DNA of 64,000 nucleotides from Bacteroides luhongzhouii (GCF_009193295.2 NZ_CP059973.1:3162001-3226000), one strand, 5' to 3'; positions 20,197 through 30,528 are shown, counted from the first letter of the stretch. Numbers and translations are program-made. Notes: generated by a model not told the origin, from the letters alone.

Positions 20197-21123
20197 ATGA
20201 TCAACAGAGTTCTTATTCGTCTTAAGATTATACAGATAGTATATGCCTATTATCAGAATGGCAGCAAAAATCTAGACTCAGCGGAGAAAGAGTTATTCTT
20301 TAGTCTTTCAAAGGCGTATGACCTTTACAACTATTTGTTAATGCTGATGATAGCATTGACAGAGTATGCACAAAAACGTATCGATACGGCAAAAGCTAAA
20401 TTGGCACCTACGAAAGAGGAATTGTATCCTAATAGGAAATTCGTAGATAACAAGTTTATTGCTCAATTGGAAGTCAATAAGCAATTGGTCGATTTTATAG
20501 CTAATCAGAAAAGAACCTGGACAAACGACCAGGACTTTATCAAAGAGCTTTATGAGAAAATTGTAGAAACCGATATCTATAAAGATTATATGGCTTCTGA
20601 TGACAACTCATATGAGGCTGATCGTGAATTGTGGAGAAAAATCTATAAGACATACATCTTTAATAATGATTCTCTCGACCAGGTATTGGAAGACCAGAGT
20701 TTGTATTGGAATGATGATAAAGAAATTGTGGACACATTCGTCTTGAAAACAATCAAACGCTTTGATGAAAAGAAGGGCGCCAACCAGGAACTGCTTCCGG
20801 AATTTAAGGATGACGAAGATCAGGAGTTTGCACGTCGTCTGTTCCGTCGTACTATTTTGAATTCTGACTATTACCGTCATTTGGTTAGTGAGAATACAAA
20901 AAACTGGGATCTGGACCGTATCGCATTTATGGATGTAATCATTATGCAGACTGCATTAGCAGAAATTCTTAGTTTCCCGAACATTCCGGTCAGTGTTTCG
21001 TTAAATGAATATGTAGAGATTGCAAAGTTATATAGCACCGCTAAAAGCGGTAGCTTTATCAACGGCACGCTGGATGGAATAGTTAATCAATTAAAAAAAG
21101 AAGGTAAGTTGACTAAAAACTGA
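20197..21123 (+). CDS. nusB: Transcription antitermination factor NusB
   Basis: 308 residues, about twice the length of E. coli NusB. The N-terminal MINRVLIRLKIIQIVYAYYQ and the C-terminal DLDRIAFMDVIIMQTALAEILSF region with NEYVEIAKLYSTAKSGSFINGTLDGIV carry the NusB fold; the middle (about 80-200) is the extended helical insertion usual in Bacteroidota. With NusE it binds boxA RNA and helps polymerase through rRNA operons. First gene of a run with yajC, ybbR-like, coaE and DUF5606. Confidence 0.93.
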   Translation: MINRVLIRLKIIQIVYAYYQNGSKNLDSAEKELFFSLSKAYDLYNYLLMLMIALTEYAQKRIDTAKAKLAPTKEELYPNRKFVDNKFIAQLEVNKQLVDFIANQKRTWTNDQDFIKELYEKIVETDIYKDYMASDDNSYEADRELWRKIYKTYIFNNDSLDQVLEDQSLYWNDDKEIVDTFVLKTIKRFDEKKGANQELLPEFKDDEDQEFARRLFRRTILNSDYYRHLVSENTKNWDLDRIAFMDVIIMQTALAEILSFPNIPVSVSLNEYVEIAKLYSTAKSGSFINGTLDGIVNQLKKEGKLTKN

Positions 21124-21131
21124 TACCTTTG
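21124..21131 (+). promoter_or_regulatory. Possible -7 box of yajC
   Basis: TACCTTTG immediately after the nusB stop, 31 bases before the yajC ATG; the upstream element is weak. Confidence 0.5.
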
Positions 21132-21162
21132 TCCATATAGTAGAAACTAAAACAGATTATTT

Positions 21163-21486
21163 ATGAACGTATTGACTGTATTATTGCAAGCTCCTGCCAG
21201 TGCTGCCGGAGGTGGAAGTATGATGTGGATCATGCTGGTAGCTATGTTTGTTATCATGTATTTCTTTATGATCCGTCCTCAAAATAAGAAGCAAAAAGAA
21301 ATAGCTAATTTCCGTAAATCTCTTCAGGTAAATCAGAATGTGATTACTGCAGGTGGTATCCATGGAACAATCAAGGAAATTACTGACGACTATATAGTAC
21401 TTGAGATTGCTTCTAATGTAAAGATTAAAATAGACAAGAATTCTATATTCGCTGATGCTTCAGCGGCTAGCAATCAATCTAAATAA
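21163..21486 (+). CDS. yajC: Sec translocon accessory subunit YajC
   Basis: 107 residues with one transmembrane helix (about 19-38: MMWIMLVAMFVIMYFFMIRP), followed directly by the family motif RPQNKKQKE and the beta domain VNQNVITAGGIHGTIKEITDDYIVLEIA. YajC associates with SecDF and YidC at the inner membrane. It sits between nusB and the YbbR-like gene on the same strand. Confidence 0.95.
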   Translation: MNVLTVLLQAPASAAGGGSMMWIMLVAMFVIMYFFMIRPQNKKQKEIANFRKSLQVNQNVITAGGIHGTIKEITDDYIVLEIASNVKIKIDKNSIFADASAASNQSK

Positions 21487-21501
21487 ATAGTTGGTAAATA
21501 A

Positions 21502-22521
21502 ATGCCTATGTTTGATCGTAGGAATGTAAAATATACATATTTAAAACTATCTAAGAGAATTAAGGATTTTCTGCTCAGTGATAAGAGCAGAGAGTTCTTA
21601 ATTTTTTTATTTTTCTTCTTGATAGCCGGTGGATTCTGGTTGCTTCAGACGCTTAATAATGACTATGAAGCGGAGTTTTCTATTCCGGTGCGAATGAAAG
21701 ATCTTCCTAACAATGTAGTGTTGACTTCGGAACCTCCTTCCGAACTTCGTGTCAGAGTGAAAGATAAAGGAACAGTGCTTCTCAATTATATGTTGGGGAA
21801 GAGTTTCTTTCCAGTCAATCTAGGTTTTCTTGATTATAAAGGAAAAGATAATCATGTGAAGATTTATGCTTCCGATTTTGAGAAAAAAATATTAAGCCAA
21901 CTGAATGTGTCCTCCAAAATTCTATCGATCAAGCCTGATACATTAGAATATATCTATTCCGAAGGAAAGTCCAAGCTGGTTCCTGTTCGTTTTCAGGGAA
22001 AAGTCACGGCTGGACTTCAATATTATGTATCAGATACAATTTGTAATCCGGACTCTGTATTGGTTTATGCTCCGGAAGGAATTTTGGATACTATCACAAC
22101 TGCATATATTCAAAATATAACTTTGGAGAATATATCCGATACAACCCGGCGACGAATTCCGCTGACTTCGGAAAGAGGAGTGAAGTTTGTTCCGGCTTCG
22201 GTAGAAATGACTTTCCCGGTGGATATTTATACGGAGAAAACGGTCGAAGTGCCATTACATGGAGTTAATTTTCCGGCAGATAAGGTGTTGCGTACTTTTC
22301 CTTCCAAAGTTCAGATTACTTTTCAAGTGGGGTTAAAACGGTTCCGCAGTATAAAAGCAAGCGATTTTATCATCAATATCTCTTATGAAGAATTGCTGAA
22401 GCTTGGCTCTGATAAATATACGGTTAAATTGAAGTCGGTTCCAAGTGGAATAAATCAGATACGTATTGTTCCCGAGCAAGTGGACTTCCTGATAGAACAA
22501 ATTACTTCTAATGGCGATTAA
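21502..22521 (+). CDS. YbbR-like domain protein, single membrane anchor
   Basis: 339 residues. One transmembrane helix (about 33-50: [20 protein letters not shown]) is followed by extracytoplasmic YbbR-like beta domains ([37 protein letters not shown]). In Firmicutes YbbR/CdaR regulates the diadenylate cyclase; whether this one does is unknown, since no cyclase gene is next to it here. It starts 15 bases after yajC and overlaps coaE by 11 bases, so the two are translated together. Confidence 0.85.
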   Translation: MPMFDRRNVKYTYLKLSKRIKDFLLSDKSREFLIFLFFFLIAGGFWLLQTLNNDYEAEFSIPVRMKDLPNNVVLTSEPPSELRVRVKDKGTVLLNYMLGKSFFPVNLGFLDYKGKDNHVKIYASDFEKKILSQLNVSSKILSIKPDTLEYIYSEGKSKLVPVRFQGKVTAGLQYYVSDTICNPDSVLVYAPEGILDTITTAYIQNITLENISDTTRRRIPLTSERGVKFVPASVEMTFPVDIYTEKTVEVPLHGVNFPADKVLRTFPSKVQITFQVGLKRFRSIKASDFIINISYEELLKLGSDKYTVKLKSVPSGINQIRIVPEQVDFLIEQITSNGD

Positions 22522-23125
22522 AATTGGCATAACCGGTGGCATTGGTAGTGGAAAAAGTGTTGTTTCCAGACTACTCGGAATAATGGGAATATCTGTCTAT
22601 ATATCAGATATAGAAGCAAAGCGCATCACACAGACAGATCCGGTGATTCGCCGGGGGCTTTGTGACCTGGTTGGTCAGGATATGTTTCAGAGTGGAGAGT
22701 TGAATCGTCCTCTATTGGCATCCTATATGTTCGGTCATCCGGATCGCGTGCAGAAAGTGAATGCGATTATTCATCCGCAAGTGAAAGAAGATTTTCGCCA
22801 ATGGGCTGCCCGGTTGGAAAGCGAACAGTTGGTGGGTATGGAGTCTGCTATACTTGTAGAAGCTGGTTTTAAGAATGAAGTTGATTTTCTGGTTATGGTA
22901 TATGCACCGCTGGAAGTGAGAGTGGGACGTGCTGTAAAGCGGGATTGTTCGTCAAGAGAACTGGTGATGAAGCGTATTGAAGCTCAAATGAGTGATGAAG
23001 TTAAGAGAGGGCATGCCGATTTCGTGATAGTAAATGATGATGAAACACCGTTAATTCCACAGGTTTTGAAGCTTATTTCTTTGCTATCTAAAAATAATCA
23101 TTACCTTTGCTCCGCAAAAAAATAA
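22511..23125 (+). CDS. coaE: Dephospho-CoA kinase
   Basis: 204 residues. It phosphorylates the 3' hydroxyl of dephospho-CoA in the last step of coenzyme A synthesis. The P-loop GGIGSGKS is at residues 9-16; substrate motifs are [13 protein letters not shown] and [13 protein letters not shown] segment [13 protein letters not shown], with the lid containing [20 protein letters not shown]. The start overlaps the YbbR-like gene by 11 bases. The 3' end holds the promoter of the next gene. Confidence 0.95.
   Translation: MAIKIGITGGIGSGKSVVSRLLGIMGISVYISDIEAKRITQTDPVIRRGLCDLVGQDMFQSGELNRPLLASYMFGHPDRVQKVNAIIHPQVKEDFRQWAARLESEQLVGMESAILVEAGFKNEVDFLVMVYAPLEVRVGRAVKRDCSSRELVMKRIEAQMSDEVKRGHADFVIVNDDETPLIPQVLKLISLLSKNNHYLCSAKK
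23080..23109 (+). promoter_or_regulatory. Promoter of the DUF5606 gene inside coaE
   Basis: TTTG (23080-23083), 18 bases, TACCTTTG (23102-23109), ending before the coaE stop at 23125. Transcription would start near 23116, within 35 bases of the ATG at 23150. Confidence 0.7.
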
Positions 23126-23149
23126 TTAATAAATAAAAAGATATATACT

Positions 23150-23578
23150 ATGTTGAAGACTATCTTGTCTATCTCAGGTAAACCGGGATTATACAAACTT
23201 ATTTCGCAAGGAAAAAATATGTTGATTGTTGAATCAGTCAATGCAGAAAAGAAACGTTTCCCCGCTTATGGTAATGAAAAAATTATCTCTTTGGCAGATA
23301 TAGCAATGTACACGGACGATGCAGAAGTTCCTTTGTATGATGTGCTGGAGTCAATAAAAGAGAAAGAAAAATCAGCGCAGGCTTCTATTGATCCGAAAAA
23401 AGCTACTCCCGAACAATTGCGTGAATACTTGGCTGAGGTATTACCTAACTTTGATCGTGAACGTGTATACGTAGCCGATATCAAGAAATTGGTTGCTTGG
23501 TATAACATCTTGATCTCTAATGGAATTACAGAATTCAAACCGGAAGGAGAAGTTCAGGAAGAAGCAGCTGCAGAATAA
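23150..23578 (+). CDS. DUF5606 family protein
   Basis: 142 residues. MLKTILSISGKPGLYKLISQGKNMLIVE with KRFPAYGNEKIISLADIAMYTDD resembles the DUF5606 family (an SH3-like N-terminal barrel, residues 1-65), followed by a helical region with ATPEQLREYLAEVLPNFDRERVY and a short acidic tail. Widespread in Bacteroidota next to coaE; function unknown. A terminator follows 31 bases after the stop. Confidence 0.8.
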   Translation: MLKTILSISGKPGLYKLISQGKNMLIVESVNAEKKRFPAYGNEKIISLADIAMYTDDAEVPLYDVLESIKEKEKSAQASIDPKKATPEQLREYLAEVLPNFDRERVYVADIKKLVAWYNILISNGITEFKPEGEVQEEAAAE

Positions 23579-23608
23579 TCTGTATCGTTTATTCAATCGA
23601 AATAGCAA

Positions 23609-23646
23609 ACATGATAATCATTTAGGATGGTTATCATGTTTTTTTT
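23609..23646 (+). terminator. Terminator after the DUF5606 gene
   Basis: The stem ACATGATAATCAT / ATGGTTATCATGT is followed by T8. Confidence 0.85.
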
Positions 23647-23725
23647 GTATAAACACTTGTGAGTTCAAGAAAAAATTAGTATTATTTGGGTAATGTTTTA
23701 TTAAAATAAATATCTTCTACTTATA

Positions 23726-23757
23726 TTGTAAATAATGATGCTTTTTATGTATCTTTG
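23726..23757 (+). promoter_or_regulatory. Promoter upstream of an unassigned 300-base leader
   Basis: TTG (23726-23728), 21 bases, TATCTTTG (23750-23757). The next plausible protein start is at 24054, leaving about 290 transcribed bases without a gene. Confidence 0.6.
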
Positions 23758-23763
23758 TGGCTG

Positions 23764-24050
23764 TTCGCCATTCTTGGGAATATTGGTGTGAATGGTGATA
23801 GAAATAAAGAACAAAAGCGTTATAAAGATATTATTCAAGACTTGAGACCTAGACAATATTTGAGACTACTTAGGAATAATGTTCAAACGCTCGTGCTCTG
23901 CCACATATGTAAATATATGGCATTGAACATTGGTTGTGTGTAGCATAATTTAGTTGGTAGATGTCTAAGGCGTTGAGGGGGATGATAATTGTGTAGTAAG
24001 TTCCCACGCTTTTTTATTTTTTAATAGCCTTCTAGGGGAGCAGTTGGTTT
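23764..24050 (+). ncRNA. Possible structured RNA or long leader
   Basis: No gene is seen here. A nested hairpin lies at 23878-23931: AATGTTCAA pairs with TTGAACATT, and inside it GCCACATAT pairs with ATATATGGC (one mismatch). The bases CTTTTTTATTTTTTAA at 24009-24024 could end a short transcript, although no stem directly precedes them. It could be a small RNA or the leader of the small gene at 24054. Confidence 0.35.
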
Positions 24051-24053
24051 TTG

Positions 24054-24311
24054 ATGTTGGGTATGGAGACAATAACAAATAAAGAAGTAAGCGTCCGTTT
24101 GGACAATGAAAAAGGGATATTATGCCTGGCAGGTTTGTTGGCAGGTACAATGGTATTCCTTTATGATTCACAGGGAGAGCTAAGAGGCAAGTATAAATTT
24201 TCTTTGCCTTCATTGACTATGGAAATACCCCAACAGGGCACTTATGTTTTGGTGATGAGTCATCCGAACTGTCAACCAGAAGTCCGGAGGATTACATATT
24301 CAGGGATATAA
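24054..24311 (+). CDS. Small hypothetical protein, DUF3244-like
   Basis: 85 residues from the ATG at 24054; another ATG follows at 24063. The pattern GTMVFLYDSQGEL and MEIPQQGTYVLVMSHPN resembles the beta-sandwich of short DUF3244 or T9SS-sorting-domain-like proteins, but the usual signal peptide is missing. It could be a complete small cytosolic protein or the remains of a secreted one. It is followed by a strong hairpin terminator and convergent with clpB. Confidence 0.5.
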   Translation: MLGMETITNKEVSVRLDNEKGILCLAGLLAGTMVFLYDSQGELRGKYKFSLPSLTMEIPQQGTYVLVMSHPNCQPEVRRITYSGI

Positions 24312-24312
24312 A

Positions 24313-24354
24313 AAATGTCGGTATGCTTATAAAAAGCATACCGGCATTCTATTT
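24313..24354. terminator. Bidirectional terminator between the small gene and clpB
   Basis: The stem ATGTCGGTATGCTT / AAGCATACCGGCAT (24315-24328 with 24334-24347, one G-T) has a 5-base loop; T-rich on the plus side and TTTTTTAT on the minus side, serving clpB. Confidence 0.85.
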
Positions 24355-24367
24355 AAATGGAGACTTT

Positions 24368-26956
24368 TTAATTTCTGAATACTAATCCGTCTCCGTCGGC
24401 ATCAACGATAATTGCTTTGCTTCGGTCTACTTCCTGAGATAGTAACTTCTTGGATAGATCATTCAGCAGATAGCGTTGAATAGCTCTCTTCACGGGACGA
24501 GCTCCAAATTCCGGATCATAACCCACTTGCGATAAGAAGTTCAATGCTCCTTCTGTCAATTGCAGTTCCACTCCGTTTTCAGCAAGCATTTTCTGTACTC
24601 CCTTTATTTGTAAAAGCACAATTTGCTTGATTTCTTTTTCGTTCAATGGTAAGAACATAATCGTTTCATCAATACGGTTCAGGAATTCTGGACGAATTGT
24701 CTTTTTCAACATATTCATCACTTCCTTCTTCGTTTCTTCGATTACTTCTTCCTTATTGGAACCATGCAACTTCTCCATCTGACTTTGTATATAAGAACTA
24801 CCCATATTTGAAGTCATGATGATAATGGTATTTTTGAAGTTGACCACCCTTCCTTTATTGTCAGTCAGTCGTCCGTCATCCAATACCTGTAACAGAATAT
24901 TAAATACATCCGGATGAGCCTTTTCTATTTCGTCAAACAGGACAACAGAGTACGGTTTCCGTCGTATCGCTTCTGTCAACTGACCGCCTTCATCGTATCC
25001 AACGTATCCCGGAGGCGCTCCGACTAAACGGGAGACACTATGCTTTTCCTGATACTCACTCATATCGATACGAGTCATCATCGTTTCGTCATCAAACAGG
25101 AACTCCGCCAATGCCTTTGCCAATTCGGTTTTACCTACACCGGTGGTTCCCAAGAAGATAAATGATCCGATCGGACGTTTCGGATCTTGTAATCCGGCAC
25201 GACTACGGCGCACAGCATCTGCCACCGCTTCAATCGCTTCGTCCTGACCAATTACACGTTGATGAAGTTCTTCTTCCAAGTGCAACAGTTTATCTTTTTC
25301 ACTTTGCAGCATCTTGCTGACAGGGATACCAGTCCAGCGGGAAACAACATCAGCAATATCTTCAGCGTCTACCTCCTCCTTAATCATGGCTTTATCGCCT
25401 TGCATATCACGCAGTTGCTTTTGAGTATCTTCTATTTCTTTATCCAAAGCCTGAAGTTTACCATAACGGATTTCGGCTACTTTACCATAATCGCCTTCAC
25501 GTTCGGCTTTTTCTGCTTCAAATTTAAGATTCTCTATCTCAACCTTGTTCTGCTGGATTTTATCCATCAGCGTTTTCTCACTTTGCCATTTAGCTTTAAA
25601 GGACTTTTCCTGTTCTTTGAGCTCGGCAAGTTCCTTACCGATGATTTCCAGTTTCGGTTTATCGTTTTCGCGTTTGATAGCTTCACGCTCAATTTCCAAC
25701 TGCTTGATTTTACGGGAAATCTCATCCAGTTCTTCAGGAACAGAATCTACCTCCATACGCAGTTTGGCTGCGGCTTCGTCCATCAGGTCAATGGCTTTAT
25801 CCGGCAGGAAACGGTCGGTGATGTAACGGCTACTCAATTCGACGGCTGCAATGATTGCGTCATCTTTGATACGTACGTGATGATGGTTTTCGTAACGTTC
25901 TTTCAATCCACGAAGGATGGAAATGGTACTCAAGTTATCCGGTTCGTCCACTTGCACGATTTGGAAACGACGCTCCAATGCTTTATCCTTTTCGAAGTAT
26001 TTTTGATACTCGTCGAGGGTTGTTGCTCCAATGGAACGTAGTTCTCCACGAGCTAAGGCGGGCTTTAGAATGTTGGCGGCATCCATGGCACCTTCACCTT
26101 TTCCGGCACCTACCAGTGTATGAATTTCATCAATAAACAGAATAATATCACCTTCTGATTTCTTCACCTCATTGACAACCGATTTCAATCGTTCTTCAAA
26201 TTCACCTTTATATTTTGCACCGGCAACCAGTGCTCCCATATCCAGTGAATAAACTTGTTTGTTTTTTAGATTTTCGGGTACATCTCCACGAAGAATACGA
26301 TGTGCTAACCCTTCTACGATGGCCGTCTTACCGGTACCCGGTTCACCAATCAGAATCGGGTTATTCTTTGTACGGCGGCTCAATATCTGTAATACCCGGC
26401 GGATTTCTTCATCGCGTCCGATTACGGGATCCAGTTTTCCGCTACGGGCAGCTTCGTTCAGGTTGATAGCATATTTTTCCAATGATTGATAAGTATCTTC
26501 ACTGGATTGTGATGTTACCTTTTCTCCTTTTCTCAATTCGCTGATAGCATTGCGCAATTCTTTTTCTGTCATACCAGCATCTTTCAAGATCGTGGAGACG
26601 GTACTCTTAACAGTCAGCAATGCCAATATGATAGGCTCCAATGAAACAAACTCGTCGCCCATTTCTTTAGAGTACTGTGTTGCTTTCTGCAAAACTTCGT
26701 TGGATTCACGACTTAGGTACGGTTCTCCGCCAGATACTTTTGGCAGTGAATCGATTTGCTTGTCGACCACGAGAGCTACCTGTTGTCCGTTTATACCAAG
26801 TTTTTGGAAGATAAAATTAGTGACGTTTTCGCCTACCTTCATTACTCCCTGCATGATGTGGACAGGTTCAATGGCTTGTTGCCCCCGGCTTTGTACCAGG
26901 TTTACGGCCTCCTGTACCGCTTCTTGAGATTTAATGGTAAAATTGTTAAAGTTCAT
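24368..26956 (-). CDS. clpB: ATP-dependent disaggregase ClpB
   Basis: 862 residues, the full family length. The order is an N-terminal Clp repeat domain (1-145), first AAA+ module with Walker A GEPGTGKT near 205, a coiled-coil M domain (about 405-525, rich in K/E), the second AAA+ module with GTTGVGKT near 610, and the C-terminal D2 small domain. With DnaK/DnaJ/GrpE it extracts proteins from aggregates. dnaK lies 9 kb away on the other strand, so they are not one operon. No clear heat-shock element is seen in the 285 bases upstream, which hold nothing else I can name. Confidence 0.97.
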   Translation of the reverse strand: MNFNNFTIKSQEAVQEAVNLVQSRGQQAIEPVHIMQGVMKVGENVTNFIFQKLGINGQQVALVVDKQIDSLPKVSGGEPYLSRESNEVLQKATQYSKEMGDEFVSLEPIILALLTVKSTVSTILKDAGMTEKELRNAISELRKGEKVTSQSSEDTYQSLEKYAINLNEAARSGKLDPVIGRDEEIRRVLQILSRRTKNNPILIGEPGTGKTAIVEGLAHRILRGDVPENLKNKQVYSLDMGALVAGAKYKGEFEERLKSVVNEVKKSEGDIILFIDEIHTLVGAGKGEGAMDAANILKPALARGELRSIGATTLDEYQKYFEKDKALERRFQIVQVDEPDNLSTISILRGLKERYENHHHVRIKDDAIIAAVELSSRYITDRFLPDKAIDLMDEAAAKLRMEVDSVPEELDEISRKIKQLEIEREAIKRENDKPKLEIIGKELAELKEQEKSFKAKWQSEKTLMDKIQQNKVEIENLKFEAEKAEREGDYGKVAEIRYGKLQALDKEIEDTQKQLRDMQGDKAMIKEEVDAEDIADVVSRWTGIPVSKMLQSEKDKLLHLEEELHQRVIGQDEAIEAVADAVRRSRAGLQDPKRPIGSFIFLGTTGVGKTELAKALAEFLFDDETMMTRIDMSEYQEKHSVSRLVGAPPGYVGYDEGGQLTEAIRRKPYSVVLFDEIEKAHPDVFNILLQVLDDGRLTDNKGRVVNFKNTIIIMTSNMGSSYIQSQMEKLHGSNKEEVIEETKKEVMNMLKKTIRPEFLNRIDETIMFLPLNEKEIKQIVLLQIKGVQKMLAENGVELQLTEGALNFLSQVGYDPEFGARPVKRAIQRYLLNDLSKKLLSQEVDRSKAIIVDADGDGLVFRN

Positions 26957-27241
26957 ATCTTTGTTCTCCTTTCTTATTTCATGTTTTTAATAACACCTAA
27001 AAGGGCGCAAAAGATTTGCCAAGTATAAAAATATGACAAAATAGCATGAGTATTAAGGAGTTAAAGGACAAAATGACCTTTTTTATCTGGGAGGAATGAC
27101 GAATTTGCTATAAAATATCATTTGTTATATGTTGTGTATATTAGAGTAATCTTAATCTGTGATGAAAGAAAATAAATATTGAAAAGTGGATAAATAAAAG
27201 TATTGTAGTATCTTTATCCGCTGTAATAATATATAAGGTAT

Positions 27242-27826
27242 ATGAGTGATAAGCCCCAAATAAAACTTTCTGAAACAGTGGTGTTGATTGACGCTGCTTT
27301 CTTGAATTTTGTAATAACAGATATAAAAGGATATTTTGAAAAGACTTTGCATCGTTCTTTACAAGAGATAGACCTCTCGAAGTTGACCACCTATATGACT
27401 TTGGATGCAGGGATTACAGAAGGGAAGAATGAAGTGCAATTCCTTTTTGTGTATGATAAAGAATCCAGTCGGTTGCAATATTGCCAACCTTCCGATTTGC
27501 AGGAAGAACTGAATGGAGTTGCTTTCCAGAGCCCTTATGGTGAGTATTCTTTTGCCAGTGTCCCATCGGAAGGGATGGTGTCGAGGGAGGATTTATTTTT
27601 GGATCTACTCTCTATCGTTTCCGATTCGGCTGACGTGAAAAGAATAATCGTTATTTCTTTTAATGAGGAGTATGGAAAGAAGGTGACGGATGCTTTGCGT
27701 GAAGTGAAAGACAAGGATATCATTCAATTCCGTATGAATGAGCCGGAATTTCCGGTAGATTATAAATGGGATATATTGGCTTTCCCTGTCATGCAGGCGT
27801 TGGGAATAAAGGCAGAAGAGTTGTAA
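27242..27826 (+). CDS. Conserved hypothetical protein, possibly DUF6621
   Basis: 194 residues, no signal peptide or membrane segment, so cytosolic. It opens ETVVLIDAAFLNFVITDIKGYFEK and has a second alpha/beta part with ADVKRIIVISFNEEYGKKVTDAL. I recall similar Bacteroides proteins under DUF6621, but this is from memory. No catalytic motif is visible. It precedes the LysR gene by 74 bases on the same strand; a functional tie is not evident. Confidence 0.65.
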   Translation: MSDKPQIKLSETVVLIDAAFLNFVITDIKGYFEKTLHRSLQEIDLSKLTTYMTLDAGITEGKNEVQFLFVYDKESSRLQYCQPSDLQEELNGVAFQSPYGEYSFASVPSEGMVSREDLFLDLLSIVSDSADVKRIIVISFNEEYGKKVTDALREVKDKDIIQFRMNEPEFPVDYKWDILAFPVMQALGIKAEEL

Positions 27827-27900
27827 TAGTTTATTGTGTATTTATTCTTCCCGTAATTCATTATTCGTCATTGATTTCTTAACTGTTAATCATAATTGTC

Positions 27901-28797
27901 GTGTCCGATTTTCGTTTAAAAGTATTTCAGAGCGTAGCAAAGAATTTAAGCTTTACGAAGGCTTCGCAAGAGTTGTTTGTCAGCCAGCCTGCTATCACTA
28001 AACATATTCAGGAGTTGGAGACTTGCTATCAGGCTCGTTTGTTCGACCGTCAAGGAAGTAAAATTTCGCTGACTAAGGCTGGAGAGTTATTGTTGAAGCA
28101 TAGCGAGAAGATTCTGGACGATTATAAACAGTTGGAATATGAAATGCATCTGTTACATAATGAATATATTGGTGAACTGAAACTGGGAGCCAGTACTACG
28201 ATTGCGCAATATGTACTTCCTCCTTTGTTGGCAAACTTTATAGCCAAGTTTCCGCAAATCAATCTTTCTTTAATTAATGGAAATTCCCGGGGAGTGGAAG
28301 CCGCCTTGCAAGAACATCGAATTGATTTAGGATTGGTAGAGGGTATCTTCCGTTTACCTAATCTGAAGTATACTCCATTTTTGCAAGATGAATTGGTTGC
28401 TGTGGTGCATACACTGAGCAAATTGGCCGTTCCGGATGAGATAACTCCAGAAGATTTGCCAAATATTCCTTTAGTATTGCGGGAAAGAGGTTCTGGAACA
28501 TTGGATGTATTTGAACGCTCTCTGTTGCAGCATAATCTAAAGCTCTCTTCTTTGAATGTATTGATGTATCTTGGTAGTACGGAGAGTATCAAGCTTTTTT
28601 TGGAACATACGGAGTGTATGGGAATTGTTTCTATCCGTTCGGTGCATAAAGAGCTGGTAGCCGGTAATCTGCGTGTGATCGAAATAAAAGGAATGCCGAT
28701 GCTGCGCGAGTTTAACTTTGTGCAATTACAGGGGCAGGAGGGAGGATTATCACAAGTATTTATGCGTTTTGTCGGACATAATAGTAAGAGCCTGTAG
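27901..28797 (+). CDS. LysR family transcriptional regulator
   Basis: 298 residues starting with GTG at 27901. The N-terminal winged helix (FRLKVFQSVAKNLSFTKASQELFVSQPAITKHIQELE, split by the HTH around 15-40) is followed by a LysR effector domain from about 90 (GELKLGASTTIAQYVLPPLLANF). The neighbours are a YccF gene and a YeiH-type transporter gene; in enterobacteria the LysR gene yeiE neighbours yeiH, so it likely controls the transporter. The effector is unknown; CysL/YeiE relatives respond to sulfur compounds. Confidence 0.9.
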   Translation: MSDFRLKVFQSVAKNLSFTKASQELFVSQPAITKHIQELETCYQARLFDRQGSKISLTKAGELLLKHSEKILDDYKQLEYEMHLLHNEYIGELKLGASTTIAQYVLPPLLANFIAKFPQINLSLINGNSRGVEAALQEHRIDLGLVEGIFRLPNLKYTPFLQDELVAVVHTLSKLAVPDEITPEDLPNIPLVLRERGSGTLDVFERSLLQHNLKLSSLNVLMYLGSTESIKLFLEHTECMGIVSIRSVHKELVAGNLRVIEIKGMPMLREFNFVQLQGQEGGLSQVFMRFVGHNSKSL

Positions 28798-28913
28798 GGT
28801 TTGGGAGTTTTCCATCGCATTTATAACTTGAATTCAGCTAGATTGTTATTATCAGGGTAAAGTGGATGAGATAACAAAAAGAAAATTGGAAAAATAACTA
28901 AAACTACATTTAT

Positions 28914-29288
28914 ATGGGCTGTTTAATGAATTTATTGTGGCTGTTGCTTGGTGGTATCTTTACTGCTGTTGAATACCTCATCTCAAGCATATTGATGATG
29001 CTTACCATTATTGGCATTCCGTTTGGTATGCAAACCTTGAAATTGGCAGGGCTTGCTTTGTGGCCTTTTGGTAAAGAGGTAAGAAGTGGGAACCGCTCCA
29101 GTGGTTGTCTTTATATATTAATGAATATTCTGTGGATATTTTTGGGTGGCATTTGGATTTGTCTGTCCCATTTGGTTTTCGGGGTTATACTGTGTATTAC
29201 TATCATTGGTATTCCTTTTGGTTTACAGCATTTTAAGTTGGCAGCCTTAGCGTTATCACCTTTTGGGAAAGATATTGTAACAGTGTAG
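28914..29288 (+). CDS. YccF family inner membrane protein (DUF307)
   Basis: 124 residues made of two similar halves, each with two membrane segments and the repeated motif TIIGIPFGMQTLKLAGLAL-WPFGK / TIIGIPFGLQHFKLAALAL-SPFGK. This internal duplication is the hallmark of YccF. No activity is known. It lies between the LysR and YeiH genes; the TATCTTTG box after it suggests that YeiH has its own promoter. Confidence 0.88.
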   Translation: MGCLMNLLWLLLGGIFTAVEYLISSILMMLTIIGIPFGMQTLKLAGLALWPFGKEVRSGNRSSGCLYILMNILWIFLGGIWICLSHLVFGVILCITIIGIPFGLQHFKLAALALSPFGKDIVTV

Positions 29289-29369
29289 AAATATAGAGGA
29301 GACATTCTCCTATAATTAAAAGTTATGATGTATAATTAGAAACAATTAGTCTGTTTTGATTGTTTGATG

Positions 29370-29377
29370 TATCTTTG
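29370..29377 (+). promoter_or_regulatory. -7 box of the YeiH-type gene
   Basis: TATCTTTG, 36 bases before the ATG at 29414. It lies inside the longest frame (from 29360) and rules that start out. Confidence 0.65.
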
Positions 29378-29413
29378 CGCCCGAGAAAAAATGTAAACTT
29401 AAAAAGAGAAGAT

Positions 29414-30487
29414 ATGTTTGAAAAAGGAAACAGAGCGAACACTTTACATGGTATTCTGCTAATAGCTCTATTCTCATTTGCGGCATTTTATATTGCCGAA
29501 GTTCCTATTGTGAAAGAACTTTCGTTTAGTCCGTTGATTGTTGGTATTGTGCTAGGGATGCTTTATGCCAACAGTTTGAGAAACAAACTTCCTGAAACAT
29601 GGGTACCCGGAATTAAGTTTTGTACAAAACAAGTGTTGCGTTATGGTATTGTGCTTTACGGTTTCCGGTTGACGTTAACGCAGGTTGTGGCCGTAGGTTT
29701 GCCTGCTATTATTGTTGATATAATTATTGTGGCTGGTACCATATTTCTTGGAATATGGTTTGGACGTTTGTTGAAAATGGATAAAGATACGACCTTGATG
29801 ACTTCTACAGGCAGTGCTATATGCGGAGCGGCAGCAGTACTTGGGGCTGAGCCGGTAGTGAAGTGCGAAGGGCATAAGACTGCTATTGCAGTTTCTACAG
29901 TTGTGATATTCGGTACAATTTCAATGTTTTTGTATCCTATTATGTATCGTATGGGCTGGTTGGGCGGACTATCGGACACAGGTGTTGCTATTTATACCGG
30001 AAGTACCTTGCATGAAGTGGCACATGTGGCAGGTGCAGGCAATGCGATGGATCCTACTGATGTTTTAGGGATTGCCGGAACAGCTACCATTACTAAAATG
30101 ATTCGTGTCATGATGTTGGCTCCGGTACTTGTCATTATGAGTTTTGCATTGGCGAGTCGTAAAAAAGTATCTGTTAATGGTACGGTAGAGAAGAGTAGAA
30201 TCAGTATACCTTGGTTTGCTTTTGGATTTATCGGCATTATTTGTTTGAATTCATTCTTACAATATTTGTGTGGAGTGGATAGTGTGAAGGAAATCCCGTT
30301 AAACGGAACAATTGAATATATTGATACCTTTATGTTGACAATGGCTATGACGGCTTTGGGTACAGAAACTAGTCTTGACAAATTCAAACAGGCTGGTGCC
30401 AAACCGTTTGTATTGGCGGGAATGCTTTATATCTGGTTAGTTGTGGGAGGTTATTGGATAACGAAATATTTGCTTGAAATATTCTAA
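29414..30487 (+). CDS. YeiH/UPF0324 family putative sulfate/sulfonate exporter
   Basis: 357 residues from MFEKGNR at 29414. About ten membrane helices; family motifs are FSPLIVGIVLGMLYAN, KFCTKQVLRYGIVLYGFRLTLTQ (split), TGSAICGAAAVLGAEPVV and the conserved STLHEVAHVAGAGNAM. The family is annotated as putative sulfate exporters; substrate evidence is thin. The LysR gene two genes upstream is its likely regulator. Convergent with recA, separated by a hairpin. Confidence 0.88.
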   Translation: MFEKGNRANTLHGILLIALFSFAAFYIAEVPIVKELSFSPLIVGIVLGMLYANSLRNKLPETWVPGIKFCTKQVLRYGIVLYGFRLTLTQVVAVGLPAIIVDIIIVAGTIFLGIWFGRLLKMDKDTTLMTSTGSAICGAAAVLGAEPVVKCEGHKTAIAVSTVVIFGTISMFLYPIMYRMGWLGGLSDTGVAIYTGSTLHEVAHVAGAGNAMDPTDVLGIAGTATITKMIRVMMLAPVLVIMSFALASRKKVSVNGTVEKSRISIPWFAFGFIGIICLNSFLQYLCGVDSVKEIPLNGTIEYIDTFMLTMAMTALGTETSLDKFKQAGAKPFVLAGMLYIWLVVGGYWITKYLLEIF

Positions 30488-30528
30488 TTAATATTTATCT
30501 TTTTCTCCTAACAAGGAGAGGAGAAAAA

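Noticed and set aside
23755..23943. 62-codon frame after the 23750 promoter
   Set aside because: Its start codon lies within the promoter box, before the expected transcript start, and it covers the hairpin; no family similarity.
25259..26041. 260-codon frame opposite clpB
   Set aside because: It lies fully antisense to conserved ClpB codons and is Phe-rich, as expected for a shadow of a Lys/Glu-rich coiled-coil region.
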